Source of the DNA: an uncultured Candidatus Melainabacteria bacterium
GTDB taxonomy: Bacteria > Cyanobacteriota > Vampirovibrionia > Gastranaerophilales > Gastranaerophilaceae
DNA length: 7,924 nt
Assembly: GCA_934692485.1 (NCBI GenBank)
Contig: CAKUTX010000015.1
Location: 1 to 7,924, forward strand
Reading direction: 5' to 3'
Shown here one piece after another: positions 1-5,964 of the stretch; position 1 is the first letter of the stretch; every line of letters begins with the position of its first letter. Under the pieces are notes generated by a model. That model was not told the DNA's origin. It saw nothing but the letters and a program-made list of their open reading frames with translations, and made no database searches. A program made the position numbers and the translations under genes.

Positions 1-80
1 AAATAATAGCACAAAATAGAGTGTGTTTAAATGATACAGAATCCTTAACAATGAGTTCCAATTTAGTTAAATGAGAGCCG

Positions 81-116
81 GTAGGGTGGGAACCGCTTAC
101 GCTTTTCCCACCCTAC
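81..116. repeat. Perfect 12-bp inverted repeat (REP-like hairpin)
   Basis: The arms GTAGGGTGGGAA (81-92) and TTCCCACCCTAC (105-116) are perfectly complementary and enclose a 12-base loop. The stem is G+C-rich, which stands out in this AT-rich spacer. Neither strand has a T-run straight after the stem, so it is not a standard intrinsic terminator. A related half-site (13 of 14 bases) lies at 1238-1251 without its partner arm, so the sequence may be a dispersed palindromic repeat. Role unknown. Confidence 0.7.
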
Positions 117-160
117 ATTCTTTCCTTAAAATGACGAAAAATTTGTGTGTTTGGCGTTAG

Positions 161-196
161 CGTCATTCTGAACCCGTAAGAGAGAAGAATCCAGCC
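161..196 (+). repeat. Dispersed-repeat-like sequence (GTCATTCTGAAC...GAAGAATCC)
   Basis: The stretch begins CGTCATTCTGAAC and ends AGAAGAATCCAGCC. This resembles the intergenic repeat of the general form GTCATTCTGAACG...GAAGAATC that many bacterial genomes carry in many copies. ATGACG at 131-136 is complementary to CGTCAT at 161-166. The resemblance is from memory. Only one copy is visible here, so repeat status is inferred. Confidence 0.4.
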
Positions 197-200
197 TTTT

Positions 201-230
201 TTAGAGGGGAAGTTTTAACACTTCTTCTAA
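201..230. other. Imperfect hairpin downstream of the 240-800 gene
   Basis: TTAGAGGGGAAG (201-212) can pair with CTTCTTCTAA (221-230) around an 8-base loop, giving about 10 pairs including one G-T pair and a two-base bulge. It lies 10 bases past the stop codon of the minus-strand gene, so it could stabilise the mRNA end or help termination. In that direction the stem is followed by an A-run, not a T-run, so a classical terminator is not supported. Confidence 0.35.
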
Positions 231-239
231 ACTTTAAAA

Positions 240-800
240 TCACTGAACTCTATTTTGAAAATCAATGTTTAAATAATCTAATAAATTAATTTTGTTTGGT
301 TTGTTATGTGTATGGAATTCCACATTCTTACTTTTAGCTGATAAAGCAGTCATTTCATTATCATAACCAGTCAGAGTTTTATTGCATATATTCCTTAATT
401 TCCCTTTAGCATTATTAATCATTGCTTTTAATAATGAATAACCAGTTTGCTTATTCTCTGAAAGAGAAACAAAATCTTTAATGCAATGCCAATCTTGAGA
501 GCGTGAAACACTTGTCGCTCCAATAACCTGTTCTCCATCTTTAATTGCTACATATAAATCATTATCTATTCCTTCTCTATTAAAAGATTTGAATATATTG
601 CTTAGTTTTGACTGTTTTGGCGTTAAACATCCTTTATTTTCATTTAATCCATTAATGCATGTTCTAACAAAACTGTCATCCTCTCCTTTTTTCAAAAGAA
701 AAACTTCTACGGTATTTTCAACACCATTTTTTAATTTTTGAGTTGATGTTAAAATTTTTCTTGCACCAAAATTTATATCGTTAGTTTTATTTATTTCCAT
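240..800 (-). CDS. Hypothetical protein, possible GNAT-like acetyltransferase fold
   Basis: This 186-residue protein is not one I recognise with certainty. The start is well supported: AAAGGAG, a strong Shine-Dalgarno sequence, lies 5 bases upstream of the ATG. No signal peptide or membrane segment is seen, so it is probably cytoplasmic. Residues 81-99 (DLYVAIKDGEQVIGATSVS) look like the beta-hairpin of a GNAT acetyltransferase. Residues 118-126 (QTGYSLLKA) could be a degenerate acetyl-CoA-binding turn and helix, although the canonical R/Q-x-x-G-x-G/A is incomplete. The N-terminal NFGAR (10-14) resembles a short motif I recall at the start of many Gastranaerophilales hypothetical proteins; its role is unknown. 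The C-terminal third (His162, His164 and Asn/Lys-rich sequence) has no clear family. The gene stands alone, with a possible broken gene upstream on the same strand. The GNAT assignment is weak. Confidence 0.7.
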   Translation of the reverse strand: MEINKTNDINFGARKILTSTQKLKNGVENTVEVFLLKKGEDDSFVRTCINGLNENKGCLTPKQSKLSNIFKSFNREGIDNDLYVAIKDGEQVIGATSVSRSQDWHCIKDFVSLSENKQTGYSLLKAMINNAKGKLRNICNKTLTGYDNEMTALSAKSKNVEFHTHNKPNKINLLDYLNIDFQNRVQ

Positions 801-881
801 ATTAACTCCTTTCCTAACTCTATTAATTAAAAACTTGTAAAAATATTATTTGCTATTTAAAAGAGTAAAATTTTCCCTATT

Positions 882-1107
882 TCAACTAAAATCAACATTA
901 GCTTTCTCAGCACGCTTTTTATTTATTTGTTTATCTATAAATTCACCAATCCACCAAAAGAGTGCTAAGCTCCCAATTGCATCTATAAGATTGATGGTAT
1001 ATCTTGTTTTTTTAGAAAGGTTAATTTCATGTCCAAGCTCTTTTAGCAAGCTAGTTATTTGCTTGTCAACAGATTTGCCTAATAAACTTATAGGTTTTAC
1101 CTACCAT
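882..1107 (-). pseudogene. Probable frameshifted small membrane-protein gene
   Basis: On the minus strand an open frame at 1100-882 encodes about 72 residues that look like a real protein: Lys/Glu-rich sequence, then a single hydrophobic segment with INLIDAIGSLALFWWIGEFI, then a basic tail. It has no ATG in frame and a TAG immediately upstream. An ATG at 1107-1105 lies in another frame and would join this protein if one base were removed from the AAAA run (plus-strand TTTT, 1095-1098), giving MVGKPISLLGKSVDKQ. In the actual sequence that ATG frame stops after 13 codons. It could be a gene inactivated by a one-base insertion, a sequencing error, or a programmed frameshift. The family is not recognised. 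The region where the break falls also contains a 10-base direct repeat. Confidence 0.42.
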
Positions 1108-1117
1108 TTTTACCTAC
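1095..1117. repeat. Short direct repeat at the frameshift site
   Basis: TTTTACCTAC occurs at 1095-1104 and again at 1108-1117, a 13-base period. It covers the candidate start codon and A-run of the broken minus-strand gene, so a slippage event could have altered the 5' end of that gene. Confidence 0.5.
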
Positions 1118-1388
1118 TTTCTTTGTTTATGCACACTATTATTATCTTCTACATATATCTAAAAGGTATTGCCTATTGAGAATTGCCATATTTGTTAAGT
1201 TATATTAAGACAACTTTAAATCCAAGAGTCACATTTACCACCCTGCATTCTGAAATTCTAATTTAATAAATTCCGACTCAAGACTTTTTGTGTAATAAAA
1301 TTCACTATTTTTATAAAATTAAAATTGGAGTATTAAAAAAATTATTAAAAAAAACTTAGCTATTGACAAGTGTAGTATAATATATAAT
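1108..1388. other. Intergenic spacer without an intact gene
   Basis: About 280 bases separate the broken minus-strand gene from the TolC-like gene. The stretch is AT-rich with several A-runs. It holds one recognisable half-site of the upstream hairpin repeat (CCACCCTGCATTCT, 1238-1251) and a promoter-like sequence at its right end. I see no RNA gene and no convincing reading frame. The long plus-strand frame running from about 850 to 1179 is best explained as the antisense of the broken gene. Confidence 0.55.
1363..1381 (+). promoter_or_regulatory. Candidate promoter elements for the efflux operon
   Basis: A perfect TATAAT (1376-1381) ends seven bases before the first ATG of the TolC-like gene, and a second overlaps at 1383-1388. 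A perfect TTGACA is at 1363-1368, but its spacing to these boxes (7 or 14 bases) is too short for an ordinary sigma-70 promoter. If the first TATAAT is the -10 box, transcription would start at or next to the ATG, giving a leaderless mRNA. That would agree with the absence of a Shine-Dalgarno sequence here. Confidence 0.4.
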
Positions 1389-2870
1389 ATGGACATGAAA
1401 AAAATAGTCTGTTTTGCATTTTTAGTTTTACTTTTAATGCCTACGGGAAATATTACACTTGCAGTAGAAGATGATGATGAATTATTTCAGCCGATAGAAA
1501 TTAAGGATGGAATTACTATTTCGGTTTTAGATTGTGTTGCCTCGGCTTTCAAAAACAGTCCAAAAATTCGGAAACAAAAGTATAATCTTGATATTGCAAA
1601 GAGCAATTTAGGCATTGCTCGATCTCAATATTTTCCAGTAATCAATGCTGGAGCAGGTTTTTATAATGAAAACAATTCTGATAATATATACTACAATTCT
1701 CACTATAGAGAACTTCCAACCGTCGGATTAACGGTAAATAAACTTGTTTGGAATTTTGGGAAAACTACTGCATACATAAAAATGGAAGAATTCTACAAAA
1801 TAGGTGCAGAGTATGAATTTATGGACAGTTTATGTTCAACTCTTTTTGATGTAAAAGCAAAATATTATGCACTACTAAAAGCAAAAGCTCTATTACAGGT
1901 TGCGCAGAATAATGTTGAGATTTCTGAACACATTTTGAAACTTGCTAAAAAAAATCCTGATTTAGCGACAGCAAAAATACATCTGAGCGAAGCTAAAATT
2001 CAATTGATAGACTCAACAAATGCCTATAAAAATGCAAAAATCGACTTAGATAATGCTATGTTTCTCGACAATCAACCAAATTACACAATTAAAAACACAC
2101 CAACTTTCAATTTTAACAACGACTTCGCATACAAGAAAAAATTCAACAGCATAGCGAATTTTAATCCTCAGACATTTAATTTTCCAATGAGCGAAGCCGT
2201 CCAAATTGCATACGAAAATAGTCCAGATTTAAACGTACTAATTTCAACAAAAAAAGCGATGGAGCAATCTCTTTTATTCATCAAAAGAACATACTTTCCT
2301 GATTTGACGGCAAATGCCGGTTACAATTTTTATAACACAAACCAAACATCTGATAATAGTTTTCACGTTGGAGTTAATCTGAATTCTTCTGTTAATTTAA
2401 TGGAGCTAAAACATAGTATTAAAGGAGCTAATGCACAAGTTAATCTTGCAGATAACGAAATAACTCTTTTCAAAAAAGATTTGTATTATGAAGTAAAAAG
2501 AGCATTTAACAATATCGAAAAATACGAACAAGAAATTCCAACTGCACAAACTGAAGTTTTACAAGCTTTAGATAATTTTGAAATTGTTGAAAACAAATAT
2601 AATTCTGGAGAAGTGAATTATATTGCGCTACAAGAAGCAAAGAAAAATTATATTTTCGCAATTACAGAATACATTAACAGTTTATACAACTACAATATTG
2701 CACTTATTCAGGTAGAAATGGCAATGCATTACCATATTGTTGATATTCACCACAAATCAGAACATGCGATGAAATATCATTCAGAAGAATTAATAGAACA
2801 TTTGAACAAAGTTCTTGGCTGCGATGAGCACGAAACTAAGAGAATTAAAACAAAAAAAGACAATTTATAA
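1389..2870 (+). CDS. TolC-family outer-membrane efflux protein with His-rich tail
   Basis: This 493-residue protein is predicted to form the trimeric outer-membrane and periplasmic exit duct of an efflux system. Residues 1-25 form a signal peptide (MDMKK, hydrophobic core, likely cleavage after LA25). Two copies of the outer-membrane efflux protein repeat follow. Each starts with an Ala/Asn-rich helix (about 46-80 and 266-300) leading into a beta-strand segment: SQYFPVINAGAGF at 79-91 and RTYFPDLTANAGY at 300-312. The length fits the family. The C-terminus is unusual: residues 447-481 hold eight histidines and Cys478, suggesting metal binding. The gene ends 21 bases before a heavy-metal permease gene, probably in one operon, so metal or metalloid export is the likely job. 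Two starts are possible, ATG at 1389 or at 1395 (MKK); neither has a Shine-Dalgarno sequence. The family call is firm; the substrate is inferred. Confidence 0.9.
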   Translation: MDMKKIVCFAFLVLLLMPTGNITLAVEDDDELFQPIEIKDGITISVLDCVASAFKNSPKIRKQKYNLDIAKSNLGIARSQYFPVINAGAGFYNENNSDNIYYNSHYRELPTVGLTVNKLVWNFGKTTAYIKMEEFYKIGAEYEFMDSLCSTLFDVKAKYYALLKAKALLQVAQNNVEISEHILKLAKKNPDLATAKIHLSEAKIQLIDSTNAYKNAKIDLDNAMFLDNQPNYTIKNTPTFNFNNDFAYKKKFNSIANFNPQTFNFPMSEAVQIAYENSPDLNVLISTKKAMEQSLLFIKRTYFPDLTANAGYNFYNTNQTSDNSFHVGVNLNSSVNLMELKHSIKGANAQVNLADNEITLFKKDLYYEVKRAFNNIEKYEQEIPTAQTEVLQALDNFEIVENKYNSGEVNYIALQEAKKNYIFAITEYINSLYNYNIALIQVEMAMHYHIVDIHHKSEHAMKYHSEELIEHLNKVLGCDEHETKRIKTKKDNL

Positions 2871-2891
2871 TTTTTGTACTAAGATTAAATT

Positions 2892-3839
2892 ATGTTTATA
2901 GAATTTTTAAATAAATTGAATACAATAAATGAAAATTTGTTTTCTGGATTTGACAGAATAATAGAAAATATTGGAATGCCTGATTGGCTTGCTGATGCCA
3001 TTATTGACAGTTTCCACGTTTTACCGTTACTGTTTATCGTGTTTTTGATAATTGAATTTGTAGAATTTTTTTACTCCGATAAAATAAATTCTTTTATGAA
3101 AAAATCTGAGAAATCAGCACCATTAATCGGGAGTTTGGCGGCAATTATTCCTCAATGCGGTTTTTCTGTAATAGCTAGTACTTTGTACATAAGAAGATTT
3201 ATTACAAAAGGGACATTAATAGGAATTTATTTGGCAACATCTGACGAGGCTATTCCAATACTGCTTGCACAACCAAATCAAATTCATTATGTACTACCTA
3301 TTATAGGGCTAAAATTTTTTATCGGAATTTGCGCTGGATATTTAATAGATTTAATTTTAAAAGAAAATAAGTATATTCCAATTCCAGAAAAATCTGATAA
3401 AGAAGTTGACGAAGGATGTTGCCACCATTGCGTTTCTCGCAGAAGAAAACGTGAGCTTATATACCATCCTTTGAAGCATACTTTTAATATTTTCGTGTTT
3501 ATTTTGGTAATAACTATTTTACTGAATTTCGTGCTTATGGAATATTCAAATCACTCAATGCTACACCTATTACTCGGCAAAGCAAAAATACTTGAGCCTG
3601 TAATAACAGCGATTATTGGTCTAATCCCGAACTGTGCAATCTCTATTGCTCTAACAATGCTACTTATCAAAGGTTCTATAAGCTTTGGTGCAGTAATGTC
3701 AGGACTGTTATCGAACGCAGGGCTTGGAATACTAATTCTTTGCAGGCACAACGAAAACTTAAAAGACACATTAAAAATTATCGGCATTTTACTAAGTATA
3801 AGTATTGTTTCTGGATTAATTATTCAAATTTTTGCCTAA
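2892..3839 (+). CDS. Heavy-metal permease of ArsP_2 type (putative 10TM exporter)
   Basis: This 315-residue polytopic inner-membrane protein shows about eight clear hydrophobic segments (near 41-60, 78-100, 105-127, 132-157, 197-218, 233-258, 262-284 and 293-315). Two halves appear related: IPQCGFSVIAS (86-96) in the first and IPNCAISIALT (245-255) in the second, each followed by a Gly-rich segment. The PQCG motif and TSDEAIP (116-122) match the ArsP_2 family, described as a putative heavy-metal exporter and sometimes annotated as an arsenic efflux or manganese transporter. The central hydrophilic loop carries GCCHHC (175-180) followed by RRRKR, a plausible metal-binding site next to a positive cluster. 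The start has no Shine-Dalgarno sequence. It directly follows the TolC-like gene, so the two probably act together. No periplasmic adaptor or metal-responsive regulator is visible in the window. Family assignment is good; the transported ion is unknown. Confidence 0.82.
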   Translation: MFIEFLNKLNTINENLFSGFDRIIENIGMPDWLADAIIDSFHVLPLLFIVFLIIEFVEFFYSDKINSFMKKSEKSAPLIGSLAAIIPQCGFSVIASTLYIRRFITKGTLIGIYLATSDEAIPILLAQPNQIHYVLPIIGLKFFIGICAGYLIDLILKENKYIPIPEKSDKEVDEGCCHHCVSRRRKRELIYHPLKHTFNIFVFILVITILLNFVLMEYSNHSMLHLLLGKAKILEPVITAIIGLIPNCAISIALTMLLIKGSISFGAVMSGLLSNAGLGILILCRHNENLKDTLKIIGILLSISIVSGLIIQIFA

Positions 3840-3866
3840 ATTATTTTTTTATAAAGCTTTGAAGAA

Positions 3867-4346
3867 TTATTTTCTGATACAACATCTTTCAAGTTTTCTT
3901 GCAAAGCGAACAATGGGTTTTTCAATATCAGCCGTAATAGAATCCACTAAAATTGTTTTACAGCCAAGCTTTTTGCCACATAAAACATCCGTCAACGGCC
4001 TATCTCCAATAAAACAAGTTGTTTCAGGATTAATACTATAAACTTCCATAAAATTTCTAGCAACTTTAATATCGGGTTTTTTAGCTTCAAAAACTATCGG
4101 GAAATCAGTACAAGCAGAAACTTTTTCCATATATTCAGGATTATTATTATTTGACACAACCCCGACAAAAAAATCTTTACGAACTTTATCCAGCCAACTA
4201 AGAGTTTCTTCAGTATAGTAGCCTCGCTTTGAGCCCATCAATGTACTATCCAAATCAAATAACAAAGCATTAATACCCTGACATTTTAATTCTTCAAGAT
4301 TAATTTCATAAATATTTTTCAAATCATAATCTGGTTTCAAAAACAT
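3867..4346 (-). CDS. yqeG: YqeG-type HAD-superfamily phosphatase
   Basis: This 159-residue cytoplasmic protein has the complete HAD motif set. Motif I is FDLDSTL (30-36) with nucleophile Asp31 and acid/base Asp33. Motif II is the Ser of VVSNNN (63-68). The motif III lysine lies in AKKP (88-91). Motif IV is GDRPLTD (114-120) with Asp115 and Asp120. There is no large cap domain. Length, motif spacing and the AKKP and GDRPLTDV signatures match the YqeG family (HAD subfamily IIIA), whose physiological substrate is not well established. An AAGGG sequence lies 8 bases upstream of the ATG. The gene starts 19 bases after the U32-family gene ends, so the two are probably co-transcribed. It converges with the metal-permease gene across a 27-base gap in which I see no clear terminator. 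Confidence 0.88.
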   Translation of the reverse strand: MFLKPDYDLKNIYEINLEELKCQGINALLFDLDSTLMGSKRGYYTEETLSWLDKVRKDFFVGVVSNNNNPEYMEKVSACTDFPIVFEAKKPDIKVARNFMEVYSINPETTCFIGDRPLTDVLCGKKLGCKTILVDSITADIEKPIVRFARKLERCCIRK

Positions 4347-4365
4347 TATTTTCCCTTTTTAATTA

Positions 4366-5631
4366 TTAATTTCTCTTTATTCCAACAGTTCTAACCAATG
4401 CATACTTTGGATTTTTGGGACTTTGAGAAAATTTTATAAACACGTCAGCATTAGTATTACCAACATCCAAATCTTCTCCATTTTCGTCTTTTATACCTTC
4501 AACTTTGGCAACAAACTGTTCATCAGGCGAAATAACCTCAACTTCATCCCCAATCAGCATTTTATTTTTAACTTTTACAGGATAAAAATCTTCTGGAATA
4601 GCAGATGCTTCAAATTTTCCATGCGAATTTTCCATCCTAAATTCACACAAGAAATCTGCTCCAGCCAAACCTTTGGAAATATCGTAGCTATAACTGTCGC
4701 CATTATTATCTCCAAGTGCAAATCCAGTTGTATAACCTCTATTACCAACTTTTTGGAGTTCTAAGAAATATTTTTCCAAATCAGCTGACGGATTTTTCAA
4801 AACTTCATCAATCGCTTGTCTATACGTTTTTGCAACTGCAGATACATAGTAAAGACTTTTTGTTCGCCCTTCAACTTTGAAAGAATCTATTCCAGCATCA
4901 ATCAATTGTGGCAATTGTTTAACTAAGCATAAATCTTTCGGACTCAAAATATGAGAGCCTCTGTTATCTTGATTTATCTCTAAATATTCATTCGGACGAG
5001 TTTCTTCTACAAGTTTATAGCTCCATCTGCAAGGTTGAGAACAGTTTCCATGATTAGCTTTTCTCTCCCCTTTCGAAAAATAATCACTCAACAAGCATCT
5101 TCCGGAAAAAGATACGCACTGAGCACCATGAATAAAGCTTTCCAACTCAATATCCGGAACATGTTTTCTTATTTCTGCAATATCCGCTATCGGCAATTCT
5201 CTTGCCAAAATAACTCTTGTTGCGCCCAAATCTCGCCAAAATTTAACACTTTCATAATTTAAAGTATTTGTCTGTGTACTAACGTGAATTGGAACTTCAG
5301 GAATATTTCGTTTAATAAGATTGAAAATCCCGTAATCACTGATAATAAAAGAATCAGGCTTTGCATCTTTAAATCTGTCAATACAAGCCTCCAACTGTTT
5401 TATATCATTATTAAAAGCAAAAATATTAATCGTCACATAAGCCTTTGCCCCAAGTGAATGAGCCAAATCAACAGCCTGTTTCAAATTTTCCATTGTTATA
5501 AGCTGACCTTTTCTCATAGCTCGCAGACTAAAGTCTACAACCCCGAGATAAACAGCATTTGCGCCATATCTAACAGCATATTCTAATTTTTCCAAGTTGC
5601 CCGCAGGCATTAAAAGTTCTAAATTTCGCAT
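4366..5631 (-). CDS. trhP: U32-family protein, TrhP-type tRNA uridine hydroxylation protein
   Basis: This 421-residue protein belongs to the family named peptidase U32. TrhP-type members (E. coli YegQ, B. subtilis YrrO) take part in prephenate-dependent 5-hydroxylation of uridine 34 in tRNA. The N-terminal barrel-like domain starts ELLMPAGNLEKL (5-16) with VYLG (27-30). The family's cysteine set is present: Cys172, Cys179, Cys197 and Cys201, in GRCLLSDYF and GNCSQPCRWSY; these are thought to bind an iron-sulfur cluster. FKVEGRTKS (251-259) is another hallmark. The C-terminal part, with GDEVEVISP, corresponds to the small U32 C-terminal domain. The length fits YrrO-like proteins better than the longer RlhA. 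The start keeps the conserved N-terminus, but no Shine-Dalgarno sequence precedes it. A yqeG-like gene follows 19 bases downstream. The exact member (TrhP versus another U32 paralogue) is slightly uncertain. Confidence 0.85.
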   Translation of the reverse strand: MRNLELLMPAGNLEKLEYAVRYGANAVYLGVVDFSLRAMRKGQLITMENLKQAVDLAHSLGAKAYVTINIFAFNNDIKQLEACIDRFKDAKPDSFIISDYGIFNLIKRNIPEVPIHVSTQTNTLNYESVKFWRDLGATRVILARELPIADIAEIRKHVPDIELESFIHGAQCVSFSGRCLLSDYFSKGERKANHGNCSQPCRWSYKLVEETRPNEYLEINQDNRGSHILSPKDLCLVKQLPQLIDAGIDSFKVEGRTKSLYYVSAVAKTYRQAIDEVLKNPSADLEKYFLELQKVGNRGYTTGFALGDNNGDSYSYDISKGLAGADFLCEFRMENSHGKFEASAIPEDFYPVKVKNKMLIGDEVEVISPDEQFVAKVEGIKDENGEDLDVGNTNADVFIKFSQSPKNPKYALVRTVGIKRN

Positions 5632-5672
5632 ATCTGTATATTAATCCAAAGGACATAAATAATCAACCGATT

Positions 5673-5680
5673 AGGTGATG
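5673..5680 (+). promoter_or_regulatory. Shine-Dalgarno sequence for the upstream start at 5688
   Basis: AGGTGATG, a good match to the anti-Shine-Dalgarno sequence of 16S rRNA, is followed by seven bases and then the ATG at 5688. It supports use of the longer form (69 residues) of the small membrane protein, or a short upstream coding stretch. Confidence 0.45.
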
Positions 5681-5762
5681 TCTAAAAATGATTAATAAGT
5701 ATGATAATAATGTAAGAAATATTTTTGACATCCGTTTTAATAGAATTTATTGGAGAAGAAAT

Positions 5763-5897
5763 ATGCAAACAATTGAAAATGCAGCAACTACAATTAAAGA
5801 AATTTGGGATTATCAACATCCTGTAATGCATACTTGGTTTGTTTTGAGTTCATTATCCTTATGCGTTATGTTTGCTTTGTTATATTTTGTTGTTTAA
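5763..5897 (+). CDS. Very small single-span membrane protein (44 aa, or 69 aa from 5688)
   Basis: This protein is not recognised. From the ATG at 5763 it has 44 residues: a polar N-terminus (MQTIENAATTIKEIWDYQHP), then a hydrophobic segment HTWFVLSSLSLCVMFALLYF ending in two valines at the C-terminus. That fits a tail-anchored inner-membrane peptide. GGAG (5752-5755) lies 7 bases upstream of this ATG, so the start is well supported. The same frame is open back to an ATG at 5688, also behind a good Shine-Dalgarno sequence, giving 69 residues; the added 25 residues are basic and Asn-rich. I prefer 5763 because the sequence looks more protein-like from there, but both starts may be used. It is divergent from the U32-family gene and 67 bases upstream of the ClC gene. 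A role as a small regulatory subunit of a membrane complex is only a guess. Confidence 0.6.
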   Translation: MQTIENAATTIKEIWDYQHPVMHTWFVLSSLSLCVMFALLYFVV

Positions 5898-5947
5898 AAT
5901 AAACTTTTAATATCCTTATGGTTAATCTATTCACATATTTTTGTGTT

Positions 5948-5953
5948 TATAAT
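5948..5953 (+). promoter_or_regulatory. Candidate -10 box for the ClC gene
   Basis: A perfect TATAAT ends 11 bases before the ATG at 5965. No good -35 lies at the usual distance; TTCACA at 5930-5935 is only 12 bases away. If functional, the mRNA leader would be about five bases long, which agrees with the lack of a Shine-Dalgarno sequence in front of the ClC start. Confidence 0.4.
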
Positions 5954-5964
5954 ATAGTTTTTGT

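Noticed and set aside
850..1179. A 109-codon open frame on the plus strand
   Set aside because: It has low-complexity hydrophobic composition, no ribosome-binding site and no recognisable motif, and runs antisense to a more protein-like minus-strand frame.
1363..1368. TTGACA as the -35 of an ordinary sigma-70 promoter for the TolC-like gene
   Set aside because: Its distance to the perfect TATAAT boxes is 7 or 14 bases; a 16-base spacing exists only to a poor TAATAT that would place the transcript start inside the gene.
3551..3787. A minus-strand open frame inside the metal-permease gene
   Set aside because: It is the antisense shadow of conserved permease motifs (IPNCA and the following Gly-rich segment) and has no features of its own.
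3840..3866. Possible bidirectional terminator between the convergent permease and yqeG genes
   Set aside because: There is a T-run and a short AAAGCTTT palindrome but no stem long enough for an intrinsic terminator.
4423..5262. Two plus-strand open frames inside the U32-family gene
   Set aside because: Both are antisense to well-conserved U32 sequence, including the cysteine cluster, and lack protein character.
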